The notes: a model not told the origin generated them from the letters alone. A stretch of 64,000 nucleotides of DNA from Arcobacter nitrofigilis DSM 7299 (GCF_000092245.1 NC_014166.1:1302001-1366000); one strand, 5' to 3'; shown: positions 27,265 through 35,956, counted from the stretch's first letter. Program-made: numbers and translations.

Positions 27265-28183
27265 AGAGGCTTTACCAAAAGTTGTTTGGCTTCAAGGTAT
27301 TACTTGTAATGGTAATACCCACTCTTTTTTATCTGCAAACTCATCAAGGTTTGAGCAGTTTAATAATAACTTTGATTTGATTTATCATCCAAGTTTAACT
27401 GTTGATACTACTCTTGATGAGATTTTAGAATCAGAAGATAGAATTGATTATTTGTTAGTTGAAGGTGCAATAACAAATGATGAATTTTATTTTTCAATTT
27501 CTAACAAAAATTTATCAGATGTTTTAAATACCCTTGTTTTAAAATCAGATTTTTTAATTGCCGTTGGTTCTTGTGCTTCTTATGGTGGAATACATGCAAA
27601 GTTTGAACAAAATAGTAAAATTGGTGGATTAAAAGATTCTATTTCCAATGAAAATCAAGCTTTATTATCCCATGAAATTATTAATCTTACTGGTTGTCCT
27701 GTTCATCCAGAATGGATATTACAAACTCTTTTTACGCTGAAGTTTAATGCTTCAATTACCCTTGATAATAAATCAAGACCAATAGAAATGTATGGAGGTC
27801 TTGCTCACCATGGTTGTACTAGAAATGAGTATTTTGAGTGGAAAGTGGAAGCTAAAAATTTTGGATTAAAAGAGGGTTGTTTATTTTATAATGAAGGTTG
27901 TCGTGGTCCCATGACACACTCAAATTGTAATAAAATTTTATGGAATGATGTTAGTAGTAAAACAAGAGTTGGTATGCCCTGTATAGGTTGTACAGAATAT
28001 GATTTTCCTAGACTTAATATGTTTGAAACTAAAAAACATATAGGAATACCTTTTGAGCCACCACTTGGAATTCCTAAAAGAGCATATTTATCAATTTCTG
28101 GTGTTGCTAAAACATTTACAATTCCTAGATTAAACCAAAAATTAAATCACTTTTATGAGAGTAAAAACAATGAAAACAGTTGA
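27248..28183 (+). CDS. hupU: [NiFe] hydrogenase small subunit, sensor-like (HupU/HoxB type, group 2)
   Basis: A 311-aa small subunit without a twin-arginine signal and without a C-terminal membrane anchor, so it is cytoplasmic like group-2 enzymes (cyanobacterial HupS, sensor HupU/HoxB). The N-terminus 'VVWLQGITCNGNTHSFLSA' carries Cys20 but has Asn23 where standard small subunits have the second Cys of CxxC. Further cluster ligands are in 'GSCASYGG', 'TGCPVHPEW', 'EGCLFYNEGCRGP' and 'PCIGCTEYDFP'. It is encoded with a large subunit that lacks a cleavable tail (next gene), as in H2 sensors. It overlaps the TetR gene by 17 nt and the large-subunit gene by 14 nt. Confidence 0.85.
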   Translation: MMKIYKEALPKVVWLQGITCNGNTHSFLSANSSRFEQFNNNFDLIYHPSLTVDTTLDEILESEDRIDYLLVEGAITNDEFYFSISNKNLSDVLNTLVLKSDFLIAVGSCASYGGIHAKFEQNSKIGGLKDSISNENQALLSHEIINLTGCPVHPEWILQTLFTLKFNASITLDNKSRPIEMYGGLAHHGCTRNEYFEWKVEAKNFGLKEGCLFYNEGCRGPMTHSNCNKILWNDVSSKTRVGMPCIGCTEYDFPRLNMFETKKHIGIPFEPPLGIPKRAYLSISGVAKTFTIPRLNQKLNHFYESKNNENS

Positions 28184-29522
28184 TATTGTCGAACGAATTG
28201 AGGGTGAAGCAAAACTTAATCTAATTTGGAAAGATAAGAAAGTAAGTGATGCTTCTATAGACTTTCTAAATTTTAGAGGTTTTGAATATATTTTAGAAAA
28301 TAAACCTATTTTAGATGCTTTAGTTTATACCCCAAGAATTTGTGGAATTTGTGGACAAGCTCACCTTTTAGCAACTGTTAATGCAATAGAGAATTTATAT
28401 AAAAACTCTGGCAATGAATTACAAATAACAAATAAGGCTAAAATACTTAGAGAATTAGGATTGATTATTGAAATAATTGATTCTCATATCAAGTGGTTTT
28501 ATATGTTTATTATGCCAGATGTTATTGAAATATCTAAAAAACAGTATGAGGGATATACTCCTTTAAAAGGGGAGAAATGGTTAGGAGCACAAAAAGGTGC
28601 AAGTGAGATAATTAAAGCCTTAGCTATATATGCCGGGCAATGGCCACATACTTCTTATATGCTTCCAGGGGGAGTAGTAAGTGACCCTACATTATTAGAT
28701 ATTGTAACTTGCGAAAACTATATTGATCAAACTATAAAGTACTTTGAAAAAGATATAGCAGGTATAAGTATTGAGAAATATTTATCTTTAAATAGCTTTG
28801 AAGAATTAACTTCTTTGTCTTCTTCTTTGAGAGATTTTGTTGATATTTCTTTTGAAACAAAATTAGAGCAAGTAGGAAAAGCACACAATAGGCATTTAGT
28901 TTTGTCAGATATGATAGGTGTAAAATCAGGATTTTTCAATAAAAAAATATCTATAAATTTAGATTTATCTAAAATAAAAGAGAGTGAAGAATACACTTTT
29001 AAATTAGAGAAAAGAAATGACAAAAAAGCTCATACTTGGTCTAAAAGTGTACAATATAATAAACAGTTTTATGAAGTAGGACCTCTATCAAGAGCTGTTA
29101 TAAATGAAAGAGAGTTTATAACAGCACTACATAATAAGTATGCTGATTCAACATTTACAAGAGTAATGTCTAGGGTTGATGAGATAGCACATCTTTTAAT
29201 TTATAGTAAAAAACTTATAAAACAAATAGATATAAGTGAAGACTCATATATTAAGCCTAAAGTTGATTTAAAAAGCTTAGAAAACATATCTGCAACTTCT
29301 ACAGTTGAAGCATGTAGAGGTTCTTTAGTTCATACTGTTAGTGTAAACAAAGGGCTTATTACAAAATATGATGTAATTACACCTACAGTTTGGAATTTAG
29401 GTCCAAGAAATAATGACGAACTAGGTGTTTCACAAAAAGCAATAATAGGTTCAAAATCGCTAAATGAGGCAAAAATCATATTAAGATCATTCGATATATG
29501 CTCTGTTTGTACCACACATTAA
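28170..29522 (+). CDS. hupV: [NiFe] hydrogenase large subunit, sensor-like (HupV/HoxC type)
   Basis: A 450-aa large subunit. The N-terminal motif is 'RIEGEAKLNLIW' and the first Ni ligands are in 'RICGICGQAH'. The second pair is in the C-terminal 'DICSVCTTH', and translation stops directly after that His. Catalytic uptake enzymes instead carry a 15-25 residue tail removed by a maturation protease; absence of the tail is the hallmark of regulatory hydrogenases such as HupV/HoxC. The ATG at 28170 was chosen over one at 28155 because GAGAG (28158-28162) gives correct spacing. No kinase such as HupT/HoxJ is encoded nearby. Confidence 0.85.
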   Translation: MKTVDIVERIEGEAKLNLIWKDKKVSDASIDFLNFRGFEYILENKPILDALVYTPRICGICGQAHLLATVNAIENLYKNSGNELQITNKAKILRELGLIIEIIDSHIKWFYMFIMPDVIEISKKQYEGYTPLKGEKWLGAQKGASEIIKALAIYAGQWPHTSYMLPGGVVSDPTLLDIVTCENYIDQTIKYFEKDIAGISIEKYLSLNSFEELTSLSSSLRDFVDISFETKLEQVGKAHNRHLVLSDMIGVKSGFFNKKISINLDLSKIKESEEYTFKLEKRNDKKAHTWSKSVQYNKQFYEVGPLSRAVINEREFITALHNKYADSTFTRVMSRVDEIAHLLIYSKKLIKQIDISEDSYIKPKVDLKSLENISATSTVEACRGSLVHTVSVNKGLITKYDVITPTVWNLGPRNNDELGVSQKAIIGSKSLNEAKIILRSFDICSVCTTH

Positions 29523-29537
29523 TGAACGTTTATTCAA
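29522..29537 (+). promoter_or_regulatory. ATGAAC-N4-ATTCAa palindrome after hupV
   Basis: ATGAACGTTTATTCAA matches ATGAAY-N4-RTTCAT except at the last base. It overlaps the hupV stop and lies about 270 bp upstream of hydA1, so it could act on the hydA1 promoter or on read-through from hupUV. Confidence 0.5.
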
Positions 29538-29718
29538 AAAAGTAGAGTAGTTTTGTAACAAACTTTCAAAATTGTTAAAATTAATATTACTTATGTATTT
29601 TTAGAACCAAAAAATAAATAAGTGCCAACTTATCGTAATATTTGATTTAATTATAATTGTAATCTATAAATATATTCTTCTAAATGCTATTTTATTGCTA
29701 TTCTAGGTATATTTCACA

Positions 29719-29724
29719 TATAAT
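29719..29724 (+). promoter_or_regulatory. Possible -10 box for the first hydrogenase operon
   Basis: TATAAT in a T/A-rich context, 80 bp before the hydA1 start. The rest of the 281-bp gap between hupV and hydA1 holds two palindromes (29522-29537, 29771-29786) and no recognisable RNA gene. Confidence 0.4.
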
Positions 29725-29770
29725 GAATTAAGTTTTATTTAAGTAACCAATAGTTAAATTACGGTAATAA

Positions 29771-29786
29771 ATGAATATTCATTTTT
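29771..29786 (+). promoter_or_regulatory. ATGAATATTCAT palindrome directly upstream of hydA1
   Basis: The 12-bp perfect palindrome ATGAATATTCAT lies at 29771-29782, within ATGAATATTCATTTTT, a degenerate match to the ATGAAT-N4-ATTCAT form. It is 18-33 bp before the hydA1 ATG and just upstream of the AAGGAG Shine-Dalgarno, downstream of the likely promoter, which fits a roadblock-type operator. Confidence 0.55.
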
Positions 29787-29803
29787 TAATTTAAGGAGAA
29801 CAA

Positions 29804-31051
29804 ATGGCTTACGATTCTCAGGAGATGGTTAAAAAAATTTTTAACCAGAACTCTGCAAGGGTGGATACGAACAAAGGTGAAGAGTTTTACAATAATCTAT
29901 TTGAAAAAACAAAAGCTAGATTAAGTAAACTAAGAAAACAACCAGCTCTTAAAGATATCGATATTATTGATATAGTAGAGAGTGAAGGTGTAAATAGAAG
30001 AGATTTTATGAAGTGGGCAAGTGCAACAACTGCTACACTTATGTTACCTCCTATGTTTACTCCTTTAGTAGCAGAAGCTGCTGAACTTATGAATAGAGTT
30101 CCTGTAATTTGGATTGAGTTACAAGATTGTGCTGGAAACTCTGAAGCATTATTAAGATCTTCTGCTCCTACAGTTGATTCTTTAATATTTGATGTATTAT
30201 CTTTAGAATTTCATGAAACAATTATGGCAGCTTCTGGTCATCAAGCTGATGCTCAACTTGAAGATGCAGTTGAACACTTCAAAGGTAAATATTTATTATT
30301 TGTAGAAGGCTCAATTCCTACAGCTATGAATGGTCAATATGGAACAATTGGTGCTTCTGGAGAGACTTTTCAAGAACATTTAATGAGACTATCAAAAGAT
30401 GCAGGAGCAGTTATTGCTGTTGGAGCCTGTGCTACATTTGGTGGAGTTCCAGCAGCTGCGCCAAATCCAACAGGTGCTGTTGGGGTTATGGATTTAGTTA
30501 AAGGTAAACCTGTAATTAATATTCCTGCCTGTCCTGCAAATCCAGCAAATATGGTTGGAGTTGTATTGCATTATATATTAACAGGGCAAGTTCCAGAATT
30601 AGACTCGTTACTTAGACCAAAATTTGCATTTGGATATAGAATTCATGATAACTGTGAAAGAAGAGCACACTTTGATGCAGGTGAATATGTGGAAGAGTGG
30701 GGAGATGAAGGTGCTAAAAATAACTGGTGTTTATATAAAATGGGATGTAAAGGTCCAATGACTTTTAATAACTGTTCTATTATTAGATATAACGAAGGTA
30801 CAAACTGGCCTATTGGTGTAGGACGAGGATGTATTGGATGTTCTGAACCAGATTTCTGGGATAAATATGCCTATGAAAGACCTATGGCTGACGCACATAT
30901 AAAAGCTCCAACTGGTGGAGTTGAGAAAACTGTTGATGAGTTTGGGTTAGGTTTATTAACTGCAACTACAATAGGTATTGGTGTACATGCAGTTGCATCA
31001 GCTGTAATTGGGAAAAGATCAATAAATAATGGTGAAAGTGAGGATGAATAA
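29804..31051 (+). CDS. hydA: Uptake [NiFe] hydrogenase 1, small subunit (Tat-exported, non-canonical proximal cluster motif)
   Basis: A 415-aa small subunit with an unusually long N-terminus: the twin-arginine motif 'NRRDFMKW' is at residues 64-71, followed by a hydrophobic segment. A C-terminal helix ('GLGLLTATTIGIGVHAVA') anchors it in the membrane. Cluster ligands are in 'GACATFGG', 'PACPANP', 'CERRAHFD', 'CLYKMGCKGP', 'NNCS' and 'CIGCSEPDFW'. The first motif reads 'DCAGNSEALLRS' (Cys109, Asn112), whereas hydrogenase 2 has the usual CTGCSES, so one proximal [4Fe-4S] ligand is replaced. It passes electrons from H2 to the cytochrome b subunit. It overlaps the large-subunit gene by 1 nt. Confidence 0.92.
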   Translation: MAYDSQEMVKKIFNQNSARVDTNKGEEFYNNLFEKTKARLSKLRKQPALKDIDIIDIVESEGVNRRDFMKWASATTATLMLPPMFTPLVAEAAELMNRVPVIWIELQDCAGNSEALLRSSAPTVDSLIFDVLSLEFHETIMAASGHQADAQLEDAVEHFKGKYLLFVEGSIPTAMNGQYGTIGASGETFQEHLMRLSKDAGAVIAVGACATFGGVPAAAPNPTGAVGVMDLVKGKPVINIPACPANPANMVGVVLHYILTGQVPELDSLLRPKFAFGYRIHDNCERRAHFDAGEYVEEWGDEGAKNNWCLYKMGCKGPMTFNNCSIIRYNEGTNWPIGVGRGCIGCSEPDFWDKYAYERPMADAHIKAPTGGVEKTVDEFGLGLLTATTIGIGVHAVASAVIGKRSINNGESEDE

Positions 31052-32787
31052 TGGGTAAACATATAGTAATAGATCCTATTACAAGGATTGAAGGACATTT
31101 AAGAATTGAAGCAGTAATTGATGACAATAATGTTGTTACTGATGCTTATAGTTCTTCAACAATGTTTAGAGGGATTGAAGAGATTTTAAAGGGTAGAGAT
31201 CCTAGAGATTGTGGTTTACTTGCTATGAGAATTTGTGGAGTTTGTACAGGTACTCACTATCAAAGAAGTATAGAAGCTGTTGAACATGCATTTAAAGTTA
31301 CAATTCCTAAAAATGCAAGACTAGTGAGAAATATGATGCAAGGGTCATTATATGTTCACGATCACATTGTTCATTTTTATCATTTACATGCGCTTGATTG
31401 GGTTGATATTACAAAAGCACTTGAAGCTGATCCTAAAAAAGCAGTTGAAGAAGCTCAAAAATGGGCTAAACTTTCAGGTCAAAGACCATGGAATGCTAGT
31501 GAAGATGTTTATGCAGAAGTTCAAGAAAGAGTAACAAAATATGTTAAACAAGGTAGACTTGGTATATTTGGAAATGCTTATTGGGGAAGTAAAGCTTATA
31601 AACTAACTCCTGAGCAAAATTTAATTGGTCTTTCTCATTATTTAGATGCCTTAGAATTACAAAGAGAAATTGCTAAAGCACAAGCTATTTTTGGAGGTAA
31701 AAATCCACATCCACAATCAATTGTTGTAGGTGGAGTTACTTGTGTACAAGATATAAAAAATCCTGCAAGAATTGCTGAATTTAAAACTATTATGCAAAAA
31801 GCACAAAAATTTGCAAAACAAGCATATTTACCTGATGTTTACATGGCTGGAACTATGTATGCTGATGAAGCACTTGATGGAACTGGTGGTGGTTTAGGTA
31901 ACTATATGTCTTATGGTGATTTTAATTTAGATGATACATCTTTTTATGAAGCTAAAAAACTTTTCCCTTCTGGAATAGTTATGAATAAAGATTTATCAAA
32001 AGTTTATGATTTAGATCAAACGAAAATATCAGAAGATGTAACTCACTCTTGGTATGAAGGTAAAACAAATTTACACCCTTATGTTGGTGAAACTAAACCA
32101 AACTATACAGGGTTTAAAGATAAAAAAGATGGTATTGCTTATTTAGATATTAAAAATAAATACTCTTGGATTAAATCACCTTTATATAATGATAATAGAA
32201 TGGAAGTTGGACCACTAGCTAGAATGATAGTAGGTGTAGCACGTGGTGATGAAAGAATTAGCAAATATGTTACTACATTTTTGAAAAATGGTAACTTACC
32301 AACTAAAGTTTTATTTTCAACTGTAGGAAGAACTGCTGCTCGAGCTATTGAGACAGAAATGATGAGTGATGTTATTCTTGATTGGGCAGATGAATTAGCT
32401 AAAAATGCAGCAAGTGGTGATTTATCTACTTGGACTGATTTTGATTTTGATAAAGTATCTAAAGATGCTCAAGGTTTTGGTATGGCTGAAGCTCCAAGAG
32501 GTGCTTTAGGACATTGGATTAAAATCAAAGATGGTAAAGTTTTAAATTATCAAGCGGTAGTTCCTTCAACTTGGAATGCAGCGCCTAAAGATTATAAAAA
32601 TAGAATGGGTGCTTATGAATCATCTTTAGTAGGAACAAAAGTAGTAGATCCTGATATGCCCTTAGAGATATTAAGAACAATACATAGTTTTGACCCTTGT
32701 ATTGCATGTGCAGTGCACATTGTAGATACTAAAGGTAAAGAACTAGGTGTATACAAAATTGATCCAACAGGTGTTTGCCGTGCGTAA
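31051..32787 (+). CDS. hydB: Uptake [NiFe] hydrogenase 1, large subunit
   Basis: A 578-aa catalytic subunit. Ni-Fe ligands are in 'RICGVCTGTHY' near the N-terminus and 'DPCIACAVH' near the C-terminus. After the last His there is a tail of about 22 residues ('IVDTKGKELGVYK...') to be removed by the HydD-type protease. 'RIEGHLRIE' is the usual N-terminal motif. It oxidises H2 at the periplasmic face. It starts in the stop of hydA1, and its 3' end overlaps the probable start of the cytochrome gene by 8 nt. Confidence 0.95.
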   Translation: MGKHIVIDPITRIEGHLRIEAVIDDNNVVTDAYSSSTMFRGIEEILKGRDPRDCGLLAMRICGVCTGTHYQRSIEAVEHAFKVTIPKNARLVRNMMQGSLYVHDHIVHFYHLHALDWVDITKALEADPKKAVEEAQKWAKLSGQRPWNASEDVYAEVQERVTKYVKQGRLGIFGNAYWGSKAYKLTPEQNLIGLSHYLDALELQREIAKAQAIFGGKNPHPQSIVVGGVTCVQDIKNPARIAEFKTIMQKAQKFAKQAYLPDVYMAGTMYADEALDGTGGGLGNYMSYGDFNLDDTSFYEAKKLFPSGIVMNKDLSKVYDLDQTKISEDVTHSWYEGKTNLHPYVGETKPNYTGFKDKKDGIAYLDIKNKYSWIKSPLYNDNRMEVGPLARMIVGVARGDERISKYVTTFLKNGNLPTKVLFSTVGRTAARAIETEMMSDVILDWADELAKNAASGDLSTWTDFDFDKVSKDAQGFGMAEAPRGALGHWIKIKDGKVLNYQAVVPSTWNAAPKDYKNRMGAYESSLVGTKVVDPDMPLEILRTIHSFDPCIACAVHIVDTKGKELGVYKIDPTGVCRA

Positions 32788-33499
32788 TTTTAAAAGGGTT
32801 GAGAGAATGACTCCAATCATGCGAATAATACATTGGACAAATGCTATTTGTATGATTGTTGCAGTTGCAACCGGGCTATATATTGGTCATCCTTATTATC
32901 AAACATTTATTGCAGATCCTGCAGTTGATAAATATGTTATGGCATGGAATAGATGGGGACACTTTATTGTGGCAATTATTTTTGATGTAACAGCTATTTT
33001 AATTGGTTATTTATATCTTTTTTCTAGATTTGAAAAACCATATAGAAAAATTTTACCAACAAAGAAAAACTTCATAGAATTTTGTGAAGTATTTTTTAAC
33101 CTTATAACTTTTAATAGAAGAAAAAAGTTTGATTCAACATATAGTGATAGTTATAACATTATGTTTTTTACGCTTTTTCATATATTATTAGTGTTTATGC
33201 TTTTAACTGGACTTCAAATGTATGTTCAAGGTTTAGAGTCTGGACAGAGTTCAATTGGGGCTTGGTGGCCATGGCTTTTACACTTTTCTACTGATTGGAC
33301 CCTTTGGGTATTTGGTGGAAATATGGGAGTTAGAATTGCACATCATACAGCAATGTATCTTTTATTGATGTGGGTTTTTTCTCATATTTATTATCAAATT
33401 TGGAGAACAATCTTCTGGAGAGAAGGTGATATGAATATTGTATTTGGTGGAACAAAATTCATAAATGACAAAGTTAACGCTAAAAATCTAGAAAAATAG
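32780..33499 (+). CDS. hydC: Hydrogenase 1 cytochrome b subunit
   Basis: A membrane di-heme cytochrome b (about 240 aa) of the Ni/Fe-hydrogenase family with four transmembrane helices. Probable heme-ligand histidines are in 'RIIHWTN', 'WGHFIVA' and 'AHHTAMYLLLMWVFSHIYY'. It links the hydrogenase to the menaquinone pool. The start is uncertain: a GTG at 32780 overlapping the hydB stop gives the conserved 'RNFKRVERMTP' N-terminus; an ATG at 32807 is the alternative. A hairpin follows the gene (33500-33526). Confidence 0.88.
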   Translation: MRNFKRVERMTPIMRIIHWTNAICMIVAVATGLYIGHPYYQTFIADPAVDKYVMAWNRWGHFIVAIIFDVTAILIGYLYLFSRFEKPYRKILPTKKNFIEFCEVFFNLITFNRRKKFDSTYSDSYNIMFFTLFHILLVFMLLTGLQMYVQGLESGQSSIGAWWPWLLHFSTDWTLWVFGGNMGVRIAHHTAMYLLLMWVFSHIYYQIWRTIFWREGDMNIVFGGTKFINDKVNAKNLEK

Positions 33500-33526
33500 A
33501 AGTTATGAGCTATGCTCATAACTTTT
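33500..33526 (+). terminator. Hairpin between hydC1 and hydD1 (possible partial terminator)
   Basis: A perfect 11-bp stem, AAGTTATGAGC / GCTCATAACTT, with a 3-nt loop, ending in a short T4 run. It separates the three structural genes from hydD/hydE and may reduce downstream expression or protect the hydABC mRNA 3' end. No such hairpin exists in the second operon, where hydC2 and hydD2 overlap. Confidence 0.6.
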
Positions 33527-33603
33527 ATCACTTATATAATAATATATCCACAAGTAAAAGTTGTTTTGTTTTTGAATGTATTAAATAAATATGAAGGTTA
33601 TAT

Positions 33604-34179
33604 ATGAAAAATATTGTAATAGGTGTTGGGAATTTACTTTTCAAAGATGAGGGAGTAGGTATCTTAGCTGCTAAATATTTAGAAGAAAATTATAAATTTG
33701 AAGGTGATATAGAGATTATTGATGGGGGAACATTAGGTTTTAAACTAATGACATATTTTCAAGAGTATGATAATGTAATTATCTTAGATACAGTATCTAT
33801 TGAAGATAAAGTAGGTGATATTTATAGACTTCCATCTGATGTTTTATTGGGACTTGGCCAGTATAGAAAAACAGCTCATGAAGTTGAGATTGTAGAGATG
33901 TTAGAGATATGTTCTGTTTTAGATAAACATGCAGAAGTAACAATCATTGGAATTATTCCTGAAGATATTATAAGTGTTCAAATCGGGCTTACAAAAACTA
34001 TTGAAGATAAGTTTATGGGACTAATTAATCAGGCTATTACAGATATTGAGAACTTGGGAATAAAAGTAGAAAAAAATGATGAACAAAAATCAATAGCTCA
34101 AATTTGTAAAGGCCTTTTAGGGTCATATAATGATGAGTATGATGAAAGAATACCAAATGATGAGGATACTACAAGATGA
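33604..34179 (+). CDS. hydD: Hydrogenase maturation endopeptidase
   Basis: A 191-aa protease of the HyaD/HycI (M52) family. It begins 'NIVIGVGNLLFKDEGVGILAA', with the conserved 'GNxLxxDEG' motif whose Glu is a nickel-sensing ligand; Asp and His ligands are expected in 'VIILDTVSI' and 'KTAHEVEI'. It cleaves the C-terminal tail of the hydrogenase large subunit after nickel insertion. The C-terminus has an acidic extension of about 30 residues. It overlaps hydE1 by 4 nt. Confidence 0.9.
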   Translation: MKNIVIGVGNLLFKDEGVGILAAKYLEENYKFEGDIEIIDGGTLGFKLMTYFQEYDNVIILDTVSIEDKVGDIYRLPSDVLLGLGQYRKTAHEVEIVEMLEICSVLDKHAEVTIIGIIPEDIISVQIGLTKTIEDKFMGLINQAITDIENLGIKVEKNDEQKSIAQICKGLLGSYNDEYDERIPNDEDTTR

Positions 34180-35720
34180 AGCTATTTTATAAAATAGAAT
34201 TTAATTGTACAAATCTATACTATAAATATATTTTAGAAAACTTAATAAAGGAGTATGATATAAGTGCAAGTGTTAGACAATATATTGGATTTATATTAAT
34301 TACTTGCAATGATAGTGAAGAAAAAATTGAAGGTTTTTTTGGATACTTAGGTAAAACTTTGCCTTTATCAATATTTTTAAAGAATTCATATGTTATTGAT
34401 GAGTTTGATGAATCTTTGGAAGAAATTGAAGATAAGAATATATTACAAAATGTCCTTACTTTTACTAATGATGATATTAAAAATATAATAAATGAAAATA
34501 CAAATATAAATTTTTCAAATGATATAAAAAGAATAAAAGAGGGAAAAATCTCTAAAATAGAGACACACAATGGACTAAAAAATATATTTTTACCTTCAAA
34601 AGTTTTAAGGGAAGAGTTTGAATCTAAAAACAATGAAGTGAAACTTTTTATTTGTAATATAAATAAATTGTCACAACTGTTTTCTTTAAGTCAAAGGGAT
34701 TTACAACTTCTTTGTTCTATTGAAAGACCTTTGGTAAAGTTAAAATTTAATATTTTGGAAAATAAAGAAAAAGAGTATTCAAAAACTAACTTTATATATG
34801 CCAAACTTCCAGATGATAAAGAGACTATACTTTTTGCAAATGCTTTACAAAAAGAGGGTATTGATTATTTATTATATGTAAAAGAAGAGAGCTTACAAGA
34901 TGGATTAAAAGTCACTTATTTCAACAATGAAAATATAATAATATGTGGCGAAAAATCTCTATTTCCAAAATATGATTATACTTTAAATAAGAAGTATAAT
35001 AATTCAAAAGATTTTTTTGATGATAATGGGGGAGTTATAAAAGCTACACTTGCAACAAATAATAAAAGAATAAAACCAAGTGTGTCAATTTATTTTTCAT
35101 ATAATAGTGATAATAGTTCTATTTCATTAAATATTCCAGGAAAAGGATTAAAAAATATTATTGTAATACCAAATATTATTTATGATGTTAATAATGCAAT
35201 GGAAGAGATATCTTTGATTGATGAAAATACAGCTAGATTAATCACAAATTACAAAAATAAATTTTCACAAAATTTTACTAAAGAGTTTAAAAATAAAGAT
35301 TTAAATGGATTTGAAGCAATCTTAAATCTTACATCTTACGTGCTTGGATTAGAGGATTATTTAGATTTTGAAAATGCAGCTTTTAATTGTAATGTAAAAA
35401 GTGGAATTCAAATCGATATGAAACTAATAAAAATCGATGGGATGAATTATTTAGACTATAGACGGGTTATTCAAAGTATAATGAGTTATAAAATGGCAGA
35501 TGTGTCAAATGAAATTTTGGCTTATTCTTTTTATGAAAGTTTAAGTGAATTTTTAAGTAATCAAATAAGTGCTCTTAATAAAGAGTTTAACTTTAAAGAC
35601 ATAATTTTATGTGGAAATATGTTTTCAAATTCACTTCTTTTAGAAAAAGCTAATAAATCTTTTTCAAAAACATTTAATGTAATTATTCCGAAAGAATACC
35701 CACTTGATATGGAGTTTTAA
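34176..35720 (+). CDS. hydE: HydE, HypF-like hydrogenase accessory protein (no Zn finger)
   Basis: A 514-aa protein at the HydE position of the Wolinella-type hydABCDE operon. Its C-terminus 'DIILCGNMFSNSLLLEKA' corresponds to the Kae1-like end of HypF ('VLLSGGVFQNKTLLEQL' in the hypF product here). The N-terminal part has 'LGKTLPLSIFLKNSYVIDE', matching the second HydE ('LSKFLPMSIFLKNVEV'). Unlike that paralogue it has no CxxC pairs. I infer a degenerate HypF relative, perhaps a maturation or scaffold factor; the actual function is not known. Length and frame look intact. Confidence 0.7.
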   Translation: MKLFYKIEFNCTNLYYKYILENLIKEYDISASVRQYIGFILITCNDSEEKIEGFFGYLGKTLPLSIFLKNSYVIDEFDESLEEIEDKNILQNVLTFTNDDIKNIINENTNINFSNDIKRIKEGKISKIETHNGLKNIFLPSKVLREEFESKNNEVKLFICNINKLSQLFSLSQRDLQLLCSIERPLVKLKFNILENKEKEYSKTNFIYAKLPDDKETILFANALQKEGIDYLLYVKEESLQDGLKVTYFNNENIIICGEKSLFPKYDYTLNKKYNNSKDFFDDNGGVIKATLATNNKRIKPSVSIYFSYNSDNSSISLNIPGKGLKNIIVIPNIIYDVNNAMEEISLIDENTARLITNYKNKFSQNFTKEFKNKDLNGFEAILNLTSYVLGLEDYLDFENAAFNCNVKSGIQIDMKLIKIDGMNYLDYRRVIQSIMSYKMADVSNEILAYSFYESLSEFLSNQISALNKEFNFKDIILCGNMFSNSLLLEKANKSFSKTFNVIIPKEYPLDMEF

Positions 35721-35837
35721 AATATTATTTTTTTAAAAGTACCAATAAGTAACATATGACCAAAATAATTTTATAAAACTAAATTTTATTATAAAGTTAA
35801 GATTAAGTTAAGATTTTTACTTGTAATATTTCTCTAG

Positions 35838-35853
35838 ATGAACAACCGTTCAT
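35838..35853 (+). promoter_or_regulatory. TetR-type palindrome ATGAAC-N4-GTTCAT
   Basis: A perfect 6+4+6 inverted repeat with AACC between the arms, about 200 bp upstream of hydA2. It is the strongest member of the seven-site set. Confidence 0.65.
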
Positions 35854-35880
35854 TAAAATAACATAAGATTTAAAGTTAAA

Positions 35881-35910
35881 AACCAACTTCATTTTGAAGC
35901 TGGTTTTTTT
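35881..35910 (+). terminator. Terminator-like hairpin between operator palindromes (first)
   Basis: Stem AACCAACTTC / GAAGCTGGTT with one mismatch and a 5-nt loop, followed by a T-rich run and preceded by an A-run that could extend the stem. It could terminate read-through from hydE1 or a short transcript starting near 35850. Confidence 0.65.
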
Positions 35911-35922
35911 ATTATCTTATTT

Positions 35923-35938
35923 ATGAATAGTCATTCAT
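35923..35938 (+). promoter_or_regulatory. TetR-type palindrome ATGAAT-N4-ATTCAT (left of inverted pair)
   Basis: Perfect 6+4+6 palindrome with AGTC in the middle. Together with TTT on its right it is the reverse complement of 35997-36015. Confidence 0.65.
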
Positions 35939-35956
35939 TTTTTTATTATACTTTTG

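Noticed and set aside
29523-29803. RNA gene or sigma-54 promoter between hupV and hydA1
   Set aside because: No convincing GG-N10-GC type element or stable structured RNA was seen; only the palindromes and a possible TATAAT.
34176-35720. hydE1 as a truncated pseudogene because it lacks the zinc-finger cysteines
   Set aside because: The frame is intact over 514 codons, the C-terminal motif is kept and the length is close to HydE2. Loss of the finger appears natural.
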